Source of the DNA: Eubacteriales bacterium
GTDB taxonomy: Bacteria > Bacillota > Clostridia > Lachnospirales > Lachnospiraceae
Assembly (NCBI GenBank): GCA_030526295.1
Contig: JAUNDA010000006.1
Span: forward strand, 1 to 36,543
Direction: 5' to 3'
DNA length: 36,543 bases
Shown: piece after piece, positions 6,825-14,864 of the stretch
Position numbering within the stretch: the first letter of the stretch is position 1
Layout of the letters: every line of letters starts with the position of its first letter
Notes under the pieces: model-generated
Seen by the model: only the letters and a program-made list of their open reading frames with translations
Told to the model about the DNA's origin: nothing
Database searches by the model: none
Translations under genes and position numbers: made by a program

Positions 6825-9335
6825 ATGAACGAGAATAAGGATTTAAACATGGAAACTGATAATGTGAATGTTAATGAGGCAGAAGAGAAAAAGCCCTCGA
6901 AGTGGAAGCTCTGGAGAATAAAGGAGAAGGAGCGTAAGGAAGCTGAGAAGGCGTACTATAATGATGCTCCGTTCCTCGTAAGGGCATGGCACTTTGTTAT
7001 AAAGAAGCTTATTATCGCAGTTGTTGTAATAGCTGTGCTAATCGGACTAGGATTCTCAGCCTTTTATTCATTTATGAATTCAGGGGCCGCTACTGGAATT
7101 GCACTTGAGTATATTGACTCGGTAAAAAGTAAGCCAATAAGTGCCGAAAGGATTCGTGAGCTTACAACCTCTGACGAGGAGGGTGCTGCTAAGATCGATG
7201 CAATGGCTCCAAACGGCGCAAATGAGACATGGGGCATTTACGTATACATGGTAGGCGCAGACCTTGAGGACCAGAACCAGAACGACCTTTCAGATACAAC
7301 GAGGTACCTTGTTCAAGACCTCAAGGCAGAAAACAGGGCCTTAAAGGTTTCGCAGTATTCAGACAATTTCGGAGCATTCTACGAGGAACTCGAGAAAAAC
7401 GGACTTGACCTTCCTGAGTACCTCTTTAACCCGGTAGTTCCGGTTGCAAAATCAGTGCCTGTTACTGAGGATGTAGTTGTTGCGCAGGGTACAGGCGCTG
7501 CCACATCGGATATTTATGAGATGACGGCAGGCACCTGGAACGAAAACATTGAAATCGTCATCCAGACAGGCGGTGCAACACACTGGACACATCCGCTTGT
7601 AAACCCGAACAAGACTCAGCGCTTCCTTTATAAGAACGGAGCGTTTAGGGAGATTGAGAACCTCTCACTAAGGGCAGCATGCTCACCGTATACACTTGCT
7701 GATTTCCTTGCATATTGTAATGAGAATTATCCTGCAGACCACAAGGTTGTCATTCTCTGGAATCACGGATCCGGCGCTGCTGGCTATGGCCATGAATCAC
7801 TAACAGGCGGTGGCTTTACACTTGATGATCTTGAGTATGCGTTTGCTCTTGCAGTGGACGAGAATGTTGAAAATCCTCCGTATGAAATCATCGGTTTTGA
7901 TGCCTGCCTCATGGCAACAGCAGAAACGGCCGTAAGACTTGACGGATACGGTAAATACCTTGTAGCGAGTGAGGAGCTTGAGCCTGGAGACGGATGGGAT
8001 TATACGACATGGCTTCAGAAGCTGAGTGATAACCCGTCAATGAACTCGGCACAGCTTGGAAAGGCAATCGTAGATTCATTTATTGATTATTACGCAACCT
8101 ATAGCGAAAACATCGGAAAGCTTGTCGGTGAGCAGGATGTAACCCTGTCACTTGTTGACATGCATAAGGCAGCCGAAACGTTTGAGGCATATAACGAGCT
8201 CTGCAGGGCTCAGCTTAAGGATGCCGCAGGGAACCTAGGTGTTCTCGCCGATATCGGTTATCTTGCAGGAAAGACAACACGCTATGGTCTCTATGTATAT
8301 GACCGCGTAAACCAGTTTGACCTAGGTGACTACATGGACTTTGTCTGGGAGTATTACCCTGATGAGGCACGAAAGGTAAAATCACTTCTTAAGGAGGCTG
8401 TTCTTTACCATCGTGAGAGTAACTCGCTTAAGGATTCAAACGGTCTTTCAGTCTATATTCCAGTGGAAACAAAGAAACTCGGCGCACTTCTTGGGGCACT
8501 TGACTATGTTTACCAGATTGAGGACGGAACCGATGTTGCAGCCCTTTACTATTACAAGATGGCGGGCTGTGTAAATGAGGATTACAAGGCATATGTTACT
8601 TCACTTGCAGGTGTGGAGCCAAAGGTGCTTCAGGTTTCACTCCTTAAGGATTTCCAGAAGATTTCGCCAAAAATCGAGGACGGCTTCTGGAGCATTGCCG
8701 TAAGCGAGGAGCTTAGCGAGCATGTTCAGGACATAGACGTTGCAATCGGTCACTACGACAGGCAAAGTGACATCATCACATACTACGGTGTCGATGATTA
8801 TGCAGTATTTGACGGCTATGGCAATATTGTTAATGAGTTTGACGGACAGTGGATTGCAATTGACGGTGTCATCCTTGCAACTGAAATCGTTAACTCAAAC
8901 GATTCAATTGTTTCCTACAGAAGTAAGGTAAAATGTGACGGAGAGCAGTACTACCTCATGTTTACATTCGACCGTGACACAGAAGAGTTTACGATTAACG
9001 GCTTAAAGAAGTTCCTTACTGACGAGCAGGAATACATCATGCTTAACACTAGACAGCTTGACACTGTTCTTGGGGATAAGACAATTAAACCTGTTTACAA
9101 TGCCCAGGACCTTCGTAAGGGCAACACCTGCGAGGTAGAGGGTAAGTCAGTAAAGATTAAGGACAACACAAAGATTGACATGATAGCACTTCCTGACGGC
9201 GACTACCTTAACATGATCGAAATCACTGACCAGAGAGGTGATGTATACTTCTCACAGGTTGTCGAGCAGACGGTTAAGGGCGGAAAGCTCAGTGCACAGG
9301 AGTTAAGTGTTGAGTTCGTAGGAAAAGATTATTAA
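6825..9335 (+). CDS. Membrane-anchored clostripain-family (C11) cysteine peptidase
   Basis: An 836-residue protein. A charged cytoplasmic N-terminus of about 60 residues precedes one hydrophobic helix (about 62-83, IIAVVVIAVLIGLGFSAF), and there is no cleavage site, so the bulk should face outward. The catalytic half resembles clostripain / peptidase C11: GIYVYMVGADLE opens the fold, His314 lies in ILWNHGSGAAGYGHE and Cys361 in IGFDACLMATAE, the expected His/Cys pair. Clostripain-type enzymes cut after Arg or Lys. About 400 further residues form a C-terminal region I cannot assign. The gene stands alone between a terminator and the infC promoter. The family call is good; substrate and role are unknown. 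Confidence 0.85.
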   Translation: MNENKDLNMETDNVNVNEAEEKKPSKWKLWRIKEKERKEAEKAYYNDAPFLVRAWHFVIKKLIIAVVVIAVLIGLGFSAFYSFMNSGAATGIALEYIDSVKSKPISAERIRELTTSDEEGAAKIDAMAPNGANETWGIYVYMVGADLEDQNQNDLSDTTRYLVQDLKAENRALKVSQYSDNFGAFYEELEKNGLDLPEYLFNPVVPVAKSVPVTEDVVVAQGTGAATSDIYEMTAGTWNENIEIVIQTGGATHWTHPLVNPNKTQRFLYKNGAFREIENLSLRAACSPYTLADFLAYCNENYPADHKVVILWNHGSGAAGYGHESLTGGGFTLDDLEYAFALAVDENVENPPYEIIGFDACLMATAETAVRLDGYGKYLVASEELEPGDGWDYTTWLQKLSDNPSMNSAQLGKAIVDSFIDYYATYSENIGKLVGEQDVTLSLVDMHKAAETFEAYNELCRAQLKDAAGNLGVLADIGYLAGKTTRYGLYVYDRVNQFDLGDYMDFVWEYYPDEARKVKSLLKEAVLYHRESNSLKDSNGLSVYIPVETKKLGALLGALDYVYQIEDGTDVAALYYYKMAGCVNEDYKAYVTSLAGVEPKVLQVSLLKDFQKISPKIEDGFWSIAVSEELSEHVQDIDVAIGHYDRQSDIITYYGVDDYAVFDGYGNIVNEFDGQWIAIDGVILATEIVNSNDSIVSYRSKVKCDGEQYYLMFTFDRDTEEFTINGLKKFLTDEQEYIMLNTRQLDTVLGDKTIKPVYNAQDLRKGNTCEVEGKSVKIKDNTKIDMIALPDGDYLNMIEITDQRGDVYFSQVVEQTVKGGKLSAQELSVEFVGKDY

Positions 9336-9342
9336 ATAGGTG

Positions 9343-9371
9343 TTGACATAACTAAAATCCTGTAGTATATT
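9343..9371 (+). promoter_or_regulatory. Promoter of infC-rpmI-rplT
   Basis: TTGACA (9343-9348), a 17-base spacer and TATATT (9366-9371). It begins 8 bases after the preceding stop codon. Confidence 0.85.
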
Positions 9372-9375
9372 ATTC

Positions 9376-9492
9376 CAGGTTGAAAATGAAGAAGGTATTC
9401 CGCCTCACCTCGTGAGCATTAGGCGCGCAGGTTCAATAAACTTTTATCAAGGGTTTACTTAGAGCGGATACTGTGTATTCGCTCTATTTTTT
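9376..9492 (+). promoter_or_regulatory. infC operon leader, probably an L20-type autoregulatory leader
   Basis: About 120 bases of untranslated leader. It holds a nested hairpin (CGCCT ... AGGCG around TCAC-ctc-GTGA) and ends in a terminator at 9461-9492. This is the organisation of Firmicutes infC leaders, where excess ribosomal protein L20 stabilises a structure that favours termination. The L20 assignment is by position and architecture; the binding pseudoknot was not verified. Confidence 0.6.
9461..9492 (+). terminator. Attenuator terminator in the infC leader
   Basis: AGAGCGGATAC pairs with GTATTCGCTCT (11 bp, one G-U, 3-base loop), followed by six U residues. It lies 22 bases before the infC start, so it must be read through for expression. 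Confidence 0.9.
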
Positions 9493-9514
9493 ATAACACG
9501 AAGGGGGTGTTGGT

Positions 9515-10030
9515 ATAAGCGAGTTAAATGTTCAGGTTAATGAACAAATTAGAGACAAAGAAGTAAGAGTAATCGGCGAGGATGGAGAGCAGCTTGGAAT
9601 CATGAGCTCCGAGGAGGCACTTAAGCTGGCCGATGAAGCAGGACTTGACCTGGTAAAGATTGCAGCAACTGCAAATCCACCGGTAGTAAGGATTATTGAT
9701 TTTTCAAAGTACCGCTATGAAATCAAGCGCAGGGAGAAGGATCAGAAGAAGAAGCAGCATGTAATCGAGGTTAAGGAAGTACGTCTCTCTCCGAATATCG
9801 ACACTAATGATCTTAACACAAAGATCAACGCAGCCAGAAAGTTCCTTGAGAAGGGAAACAAGATCAAGGTTAACCTGAGGTTCAGGGGACGTGAGATGTC
9901 ACGTATGCAGCAGTCAGTTCCGATCCTTGAGGGATTCGCTGAGCAGCTTGCAGACATTGCGCAGATCGACAAAGCGGCTAAGCCGGAGGGCAGAAGCCTT
10001 GTCATGATCATGAGCCCGAAAAAGAATTAA
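9515..10030 (+). CDS. infC: Translation initiation factor IF-3, AUA start
   Basis: A 171-residue IF-3. It binds the 30S subunit, prevents premature 50S joining and checks start-codon fidelity. The N-terminus reads ISELNVQVNEQIRDKEVRVI, matching the conserved family start, and DFSKYRYEIKRREKDQKKKQ is the linker region. No in-frame ATG, GTG or TTG lies between the upstream stop (9494) and ATG 9602, which would cut away the conserved N-terminus. The ATA at 9515-9517 sits 7 bases after AAGGGGG (9501-9507) and gives the expected length. Non-AUG starts in infC are known to allow IF-3 to regulate its own translation. First gene of the infC-rpmI-rplT operon. Confidence 0.93.
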   Translation: MSELNVQVNEQIRDKEVRVIGEDGEQLGIMSSEEALKLADEAGLDLVKIAATANPPVVRIIDFSKYRYEIKRREKDQKKKQHVIEVKEVRLSPNIDTNDLNTKINAARKFLEKGNKIKVNLRFRGREMSRMQQSVPILEGFAEQLADIAQIDKAAKPEGRSLVMIMSPKKN

Positions 10031-10058
10031 GTTGTAAATCAAACAGGAGGATATAAAA

Positions 10059-10262
10059 ATGGCAGTTAAGAAGTTTAAGACAAAAAGAGCTGCTGCTAAG
10101 CGTTTCAAGGTTACAGGAACAGGCAAGCTCGTAAGACATCATGCAAACAAGTCTCACATCCTTACAAAGAAGACACGTAAGAGAAAGAGACACCTTGCAA
10201 AGGGCGCTGTTGTAGATAAGACAAACGTAGCAACAATGAAGAAGATCACACCATATCTTTAA
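10059..10262 (+). CDS. rpmI: 50S ribosomal protein L35
   Basis: A 67-residue basic protein beginning [19 protein letters not shown], the classic L35 sequence, with [15 protein letters not shown]. The ribosome binding site AGGAGG lies 8 bases before the ATG. It sits between infC and rplT in the universally conserved order. Confidence 0.98.
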   Translation: MAVKKFKTKRAAAKRFKVTGTGKLVRHHANKSHILTKKTRKRKRHLAKGAVVDKTNVATMKKITPYL

Positions 10263-10289
10263 TTTTTAGCTTAGAAGGAGGAAATAAAC

Positions 10290-10649
10290 ATGGCAAGAAT
10301 CAAAGGCGGAATGAACGCTAGAAGAAAGCACAACAGAGTACTCAAGATGGCTAAAGGCTACAGAGGTGCTCGTTCAAAGCAGTATAGAATTGCAAAGCAG
10401 TCCGTAATGCGTGCACTTACATGCGCATACAGAGGACGTAAGGAGAGAAAGAGACAGTTCAGAGCTCTCTGGATCACACGTATCAACGCTGGTGCTCACC
10501 TTAACGGTCTTTCATACTCATCACTTATGGGTGGACTTCATGCAGCAGGAATCGACCTTAACAGAAAGGTTCTTTCAGAGATGGCTATCTCAGATCCAGC
10601 AGGATTTGCAGCTGTATGTGAGCAGGCAAAGAAGGCTCTTAACAAGTAA
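10290..10649 (+). CDS. rplT: 50S ribosomal protein L20
   Basis: A 119-residue basic protein with the L20 N-terminus MARIKGGMNARRKHNRVLK, AKGYRGARSKQYR and WITRINAGAHLNGLSYSSLM. The length is standard. L20 binds 23S rRNA early in 50S assembly and in Firmicutes represses its own operon through the leader upstream of infC. The ribosome binding site AGAAGGAGG is strong. No clear intrinsic terminator was found after the stop codon before the next promoter at 10712. Confidence 0.98.
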   Translation: MARIKGGMNARRKHNRVLKMAKGYRGARSKQYRIAKQSVMRALTCAYRGRKERKRQFRALWITRINAGAHLNGLSYSSLMGGLHAAGIDLNRKVLSEMAISDPAGFAAVCEQAKKALNK

Positions 10650-10711
10650 TTTGAGCTTGATTGTGAAAAATGCATAAACATAACCACTATATTTAGTAAA
10701 TTATGTACTGA

Positions 10712-10740
10712 TTGACAACATAGAGTAATTGTCATATTCT
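10712..10740 (+). promoter_or_regulatory. Promoter of the nucleoside transporter operon
   Basis: TTGACA (10712-10717), a 17-base spacer and TATTCT (10735-10740). The spacer and -35 element contain the inverted repeat TGACAA-N10-TTGTCA, a possible operator. Confidence 0.8.
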
Positions 10741-10762
10741 TAAGGCGTTGGATAAATACTTG

Positions 10763-10832
10763 CCGATATAGTTACGCATTAAAAACGGGCGCGTATGTTT
10801 CTACCGAGAAGCCCTTAATTCTCGACTATTGG
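10763..10832 (+). promoter_or_regulatory. Purine riboswitch, guanine class
   Basis: The conserved aptamer elements are present in order: P1 5' strand CCGATA (10763-10768), J1/2 TAGTT, P2 TACGC / GCGTA, the J2/3 sequence GTTTCTACC (10797-10805), P3 GAGAA / TTCTC with loop GCCCTTAA, then GACTAT leading into the P1 3' strand TATTGG. The loop 2 GGG can pair with the loop 3 CCC as in known aptamers. The specificity base in GACTAT (10826) is C, which selects guanine or hypoxanthine rather than adenine. P2 plus its loop is about 5 nt longer than in the Bacillus xpt aptamer. The element lies upstream of a BMP-type nucleoside transporter and before a terminator, consistent with transcription attenuation. 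Confidence 0.88.
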
Positions 10833-10878
10833 TTAAGAAGCTTATTAAGGCTTATTTAGCAATAGTAAGTATTGGCAG

Positions 10879-10902
10879 GCAGGCTTTCAGCCTGCGTTTT
10901 TT
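10879..10902 (+). terminator. Riboswitch expression-platform terminator
   Basis: GCAGGC-tttca-GCCTGC followed by six U residues, 36 bases before the transporter start. Upstream, the P1 3' strand can alternatively pair as ACTATTGG...AAGC (10825-10841) with GCTT...CAATAGT just downstream (14 of 17 positions), a plausible alternative fold. Confidence 0.88.
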
Positions 10903-10937
10903 ATTTCGTTTCATTATCTTAGGAGGGTTATTAAGAA

Positions 10938-12176
10938 ATGAAGAAGATTTTGTCAGTTTTACTTGCAGCAACAATGGTTCTCTCACTTGCAGCATGTGGT
11001 TCATCATCAACTACAGCTACAACAGCAGCAGCTACACAGGCTCAGGCAGCTACAGAGGCAGCTCCGGCTAAGCAGCTCACAATGGGATTCATCTATCTCC
11101 ACGACGAGAACTCAACCTATGACCGTAACTTCATGGAAGCAGCTAAGGCAGCTTGTGAGGCTAAGGGCGTAACTTACATCGAGAAGGTTGGCATTCCGGA
11201 GACAAACGAGTGCTACGAAGCAGCAGCAGACCTCGTTGACCGTGGTGCAGACATCGTATTTGCAGATTCATTTGGTCATGAGTCTTTCCTTCTTCAGGCA
11301 GCTAAGGAGTTCCCTGAGGTTGAATTTGCTCACGCTACAGGAACAATGGCTCACACAGAGAAGCTTGCAAACTTCCACAACGCATTCGCAGCTATCTACG
11401 ACGGACGTTACCTTGCAGGTATCGCAGCTGGTATGAAGCTTAACGAGATGATCGAGGCAGGCACAATCACAGCTGACCAGGCTAAGATGGGTTATGTTGG
11501 TGCTTTCACATATGCTGAGGTTATTTCAGGTTATACATCATTCTACCTTGGAGCAAAGAGCGTATGTCCTACAGTAACAATGGACGTTCAGTTCACAGGT
11601 TCATGGTATGACGAGGCTCTTGAGAAGGAGGCAGCTCAGACACTTCTCGGACGTAACTGTGTACTTATTTCACAGCATGCCGATTCAATGGGTGCTCCTA
11701 CAGCTTGTGAGGAAGCAGGCGTTCCTAACGTTTCTTACAACGGTTCAACAATTTCAGCTTGCCCGAACACATTCATCGTATCTTCAAGAATCAACTGGCA
11801 GCCATACTTTGAGTACCTCATCGACTGCAAGATGAACGGAACAGCAGTAGACACAGACTACACAGGTTCACTTGCTGACGGTTCAGTAGTTCTTACAGAG
11901 GTTAACGAGAAGGTTGCAGCAGCAGGCACACAGGCAGCTATCGACGCAGCAGCAGCTAAGATTAACTCAGGCGAGCTTCACGTTTTCGATACAACAACAT
12001 TCACAGTAGAGGGCAAGGCTCTTGACTCTTATATGGCTGATGTTGATACAGACGAGGCATATACACCTGACACAGAGGCAGTTGCTAATGGATACTTCCA
12101 CGAGTCTGAGTACCGTTCAGCTCCTTACTTCAACGTAAGCGTAGACGGAATCACAACTCTTAATGCAATGTTCTAA
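10938..12176 (+). CDS. BMP-family nucleoside-binding lipoprotein of an ABC transporter
   Basis: A 412-residue protein with a lipoprotein signal peptide. LSLAAC places the lipid-modified Cys at residue 20, followed by a flexible Ser/Thr/Ala/Gln linker to about residue 45. The rest is a periplasmic-binding-protein fold of the BMP/PnrA (Med) type, with LTMGFIYLHDENSTYDRNF at its start, GADIVFADSFGHESF, and AHATG. Such proteins capture purine or pyrimidine nucleosides at the cell surface. The ATPase and two permeases follow directly, and the gene is preceded by a guanine-class riboswitch, which favours a purine nucleoside substrate. The ribosome binding site TAGGAGGG is strong. Confidence 0.92.
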   Translation: MKKILSVLLAATMVLSLAACGSSSTTATTAAATQAQAATEAAPAKQLTMGFIYLHDENSTYDRNFMEAAKAACEAKGVTYIEKVGIPETNECYEAAADLVDRGADIVFADSFGHESFLLQAAKEFPEVEFAHATGTMAHTEKLANFHNAFAAIYDGRYLAGIAAGMKLNEMIEAGTITADQAKMGYVGAFTYAEVISGYTSFYLGAKSVCPTVTMDVQFTGSWYDEALEKEAAQTLLGRNCVLISQHADSMGAPTACEEAGVPNVSYNGSTISACPNTFIVSSRINWQPYFEYLIDCKMNGTAVDTDYTGSLADGSVVLTEVNEKVAAAGTQAAIDAAAAKINSGELHVFDTTTFTVEGKALDSYMADVDTDEAYTPDTEAVANGYFHESEYRSAPYFNVSVDGITTLNAMF

Positions 12177-12184
12177 TTTTGTGA

Positions 12185-12190
12185 TATAAT
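12185..12190 (+). promoter_or_regulatory. Possible internal extended -10 promoter
   Basis: TGA followed by TATAAT, 10 bases after the lipoprotein gene. No good -35 hexamer is visible. It closely resembles the extended -10 of the tig promoter. Confidence 0.35.
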
Positions 12191-12192
12191 CA

Positions 12193-12220
12193 AAGGCGGG
12201 GCCCGAAAAGGTCCCGCCTT
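12193..12220 (+). terminator. Intergenic GC hairpin, partial terminator or mRNA stabiliser
   Basis: AAGGCGGG / CCCGCCTT enclose a 12-base loop; the downstream sequence aacttgtt is a poor U tract. Hairpins of this kind between a binding-protein gene and its transporter genes often raise the level of the binding protein. Confidence 0.6.
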
Positions 12221-12247
12221 AACTTGTTACTAAGGGGAGTCTTTTAA

Positions 12248-13777
12248 ATGAAAACACCGGCTATTGAACTTAAAAACATCACAAAGACATTTGGCAGTAA
12301 CTATGCCAACAAGGACGTATGTCTTTCTGTTTACAACGGCGAGATACTTTCAATCCTCGGAGAAAACGGCTCTGGAAAAACAACGCTTTTAAACATGATT
12401 TCGGGTATCTATTATCCGGACAGCGGCCAGATCTTCGTTAACGGTGAGGAGGTTACAATCACAAGCCCGTCTGATGCATTCAAGTACCGCATCGGTATGA
12501 TTCACCAGCACTTCAAGCTTGTTGATGTATTCACCGCTACTGAAAACATCATTCTCGGTCTCGAGGACAACGGAAAGTACGACCTCAAAAAAGCATCTGA
12601 AAAGGTAAAGGAAATTGCAGACCAGTACGGTTTTGAGATCGATCCGAACAAAAAGATATATGACATGTCGGTATCAGAGAAGCAGACTGTTGAGATCATC
12701 AAGGTTCTCTACAGGGGTGCTGATGTTCTTATGCTCGATGAGCCGACAGCCGTGCTCACTCCCCAGGAGACAAGAAAGCTCTTCTCGGTAATGAAGAGAA
12801 TGAAGGAGGATGGCAAGGCACTTATCATCATCACACATAAGCTTAACGAGGTTATGGAGATTTCCGATAAGGTAGCCGTTCTTCGTAAGGGTGAGTACAT
12901 CGGAACAGTTGATACGGCAAACACAAACGAGAATGAGCTTACAGAGATGATGGTAGGACAGAAGGTTGTTCTCCACATTGACCGTTCAGACCCGGTTGAC
13001 CCGCAGGACAGACTTATCGTTGCACATCTTAACTGCTTTAACGACGAGGGCTTAAAGGTTCTCCACGATGTTACATTTACGGCTAAGAGCGGCGAAATCC
13101 TCGGTGTTGCAGGTATCGCAGGCTCAGGCCAGAGGGAGCTTCTTGAGACTATCGCAGGCCTTCAGCCGATGGTAACAGGCGGCGTTCAGTACATTAATCC
13201 TGAAACAGGCGGAATCGAGTTCCTTCGTGACAAGACACCACTTGAGATAAGGGAGCTTGGAATCAGGCTTTCCTTCGTGCCAGAGGACAGACTCGGAATG
13301 GGTCTTGTCGGAAACATGGGTACAACAGACAACATGCTTCTTCGTTCATACCTTAAGGGTAAGGGCATGTTCCTTCATAAGGACGAGTCAAAGAAGCTTG
13401 CAAAGAAGGTTATTAACGAGCTCGAGGTAGTTACTCCAGATGCTGAATTCCCGGTAAGAAAGCTCTCGGGTGGTAACGTACAGAAGGTTCTTGTAGGACG
13501 TGAAATCGCAGCGGCTCCTACAGTATTCATGGCAGCTTACCCGGTAAGGGGACTTGACATCAACTCCTCATACCTTATCTACAACCTGCTTGATGAGCAG
13601 AAGAGAAACGGAGCTGCAGTTATCTTCGTAGGTGAGGACCTTGACGTGCTCATCGCCCTTTGTGACAGAATCCTTGTTATCGGTTCAGGAAGCGTAACAG
13701 GAATCGTTGATGCAAGAACAACCACAAAGGAAGAAATCGGACTTCTCATGACAAAGGAGGTAAACAAAAATGCATAA
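12248..13777 (+). CDS. Nucleoside ABC transporter, double ATP-binding protein
   Basis: A 509-residue protein with two fused ABC ATPase domains, as in the Bacillus NupO/YufO and RbsA families. Domain 1 has Walker A GENGSGKT (38-45), the degenerate signature MSVSEKQ and Walker B VLMLDEPTAVL. Domain 2 has a degenerate Walker A (GIAGSGQRE), an intact LSGGN signature and PVRGLDI in place of a full Walker B. This asymmetry is normal for the family. It energises uptake through the two permeases encoded downstream. The reading frame overlaps the first permease by 8 bases. Confidence 0.95.
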   Translation: MKTPAIELKNITKTFGSNYANKDVCLSVYNGEILSILGENGSGKTTLLNMISGIYYPDSGQIFVNGEEVTITSPSDAFKYRIGMIHQHFKLVDVFTATENIILGLEDNGKYDLKKASEKVKEIADQYGFEIDPNKKIYDMSVSEKQTVEIIKVLYRGADVLMLDEPTAVLTPQETRKLFSVMKRMKEDGKALIIITHKLNEVMEISDKVAVLRKGEYIGTVDTANTNENELTEMMVGQKVVLHIDRSDPVDPQDRLIVAHLNCFNDEGLKVLHDVTFTAKSGEILGVAGIAGSGQRELLETIAGLQPMVTGGVQYINPETGGIEFLRDKTPLEIRELGIRLSFVPEDRLGMGLVGNMGTTDNMLLRSYLKGKGMFLHKDESKKLAKKVINELEVVTPDAEFPVRKLSGGNVQKVLVGREIAAAPTVFMAAYPVRGLDINSSYLIYNLLDEQKRNGAAVIFVGEDLDVLIALCDRILVIGSGSVTGIVDARTTTKEEIGLLMTKEVNKNA

Positions 13778-14864
13778 GGAACCTCTTTTCCATCTTGTAA
13801 AAAGACCGGCCATCAAGTGGTACGAGGCCTGGTTCATAAGAATCATGTCGGTTGTATTTGCACTTATCGTTGCCGGCATCATCACACTTGCACTTACAGG
13901 CCTTAACCCGATTAAGGTTTACCTTACAATGATTGACGGTGCAATCGGAACTGTAAGACGTTCATGGGCCCTTGCACAGAAGACTGCAATGCTTCTTTGC
14001 ATCGCACTTGCGCTTACACCGGCCTTCAGGATGCGCTTCTGGAACACTGGAGCCGAGGGACAGGTTCTTGCAGGCGGCATGGCTACTGCAACAGTAATGC
14101 TTCTTTTTGGTAATAAGCTCCCTAACGGATTACTCTTTGTATTCATGTTCGTTGCAGCAGTTCTTGCAGGTGCCGTATGGGGCGTTATCCCGGCAATCTT
14201 TAAGGCTAAGTGGGGCACAAACGAGACACTTTTCACACTCATGATGAACTACATTGCAATTCAGATTATCGGATACTTCGTTCTTGAGTGGTCAGTTCCG
14301 AAGGGCTCGGGACAGATCGGTGTCATCAACCAGAACACCCAGGCAGGCTGGATTCCGGCAATAGCAGGCAAGGCCTACCTCGTAAACATCATTGTCGTAA
14401 TCGTGCTCACAATCCTCGTATATGTTTACCTTACATACACAAAGCACGGCTACGAGATCACAGTAGTAGGTGAGTCGGAGAGAACAGCACGCTACATCGG
14501 TATCGACGTAAAGAAGGTTATCATCAGGACAATGCTTCTTTCGGGTGCCATCTGCGGTATCGCGGGCTTCCTCCTTGTAGCGGGTAGTGACCACACAATC
14601 ACAAAGGACACTGCAGGTGGAAACGGCTTCACGGCCATCATGGTTTGCTGGCTTGCAAAGTTTAACCCTATATGGATGGTATTAACAGCGCTTCTCATCT
14701 GCTTCCTTCAGAAGGGTGCCGGAGAGATTGCCACAATGTACCAGCTTAACTTAAGCTTTTCGGACATCATTACGGGAATCATCATCTTCTTTATCGTAGG
14801 ATGTGAGTTCTTTATTAACTACAGGATTATTTTCAACCGTCACGGAAAGGAGGTAAAGGCATGA
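13770..14864 (+). CDS. Nucleoside ABC transporter permease (first subunit)
   Basis: A 364-residue polytopic membrane protein of the BPD_transp_2 (RbsC/NupP-like) family. About eight to ten hydrophobic helices are visible, with the cytoplasmic coupling segment GESERTARYIGIDVKKVIIRTMLLSGAICGIAG. It is the longer of the two paired permeases, as in NupP. The start overlaps the ATPase gene by 8 bases and the end overlaps the next permease by 4 (ATGA), with an AGGAGG-type ribosome binding site at each junction, so the subunits are translationally coupled. Confidence 0.93.
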   Translation: MHKEPLFHLVKRPAIKWYEAWFIRIMSVVFALIVAGIITLALTGLNPIKVYLTMIDGAIGTVRRSWALAQKTAMLLCIALALTPAFRMRFWNTGAEGQVLAGGMATATVMLLFGNKLPNGLLFVFMFVAAVLAGAVWGVIPAIFKAKWGTNETLFTLMMNYIAIQIIGYFVLEWSVPKGSGQIGVINQNTQAGWIPAIAGKAYLVNIIVVIVLTILVYVYLTYTKHGYEITVVGESERTARYIGIDVKKVIIRTMLLSGAICGIAGFLLVAGSDHTITKDTAGGNGFTAIMVCWLAKFNPIWMVLTALLICFLQKGAGEIATMYQLNLSFSDIITGIIIFFIVGCEFFINYRIIFNRHGKEVKA

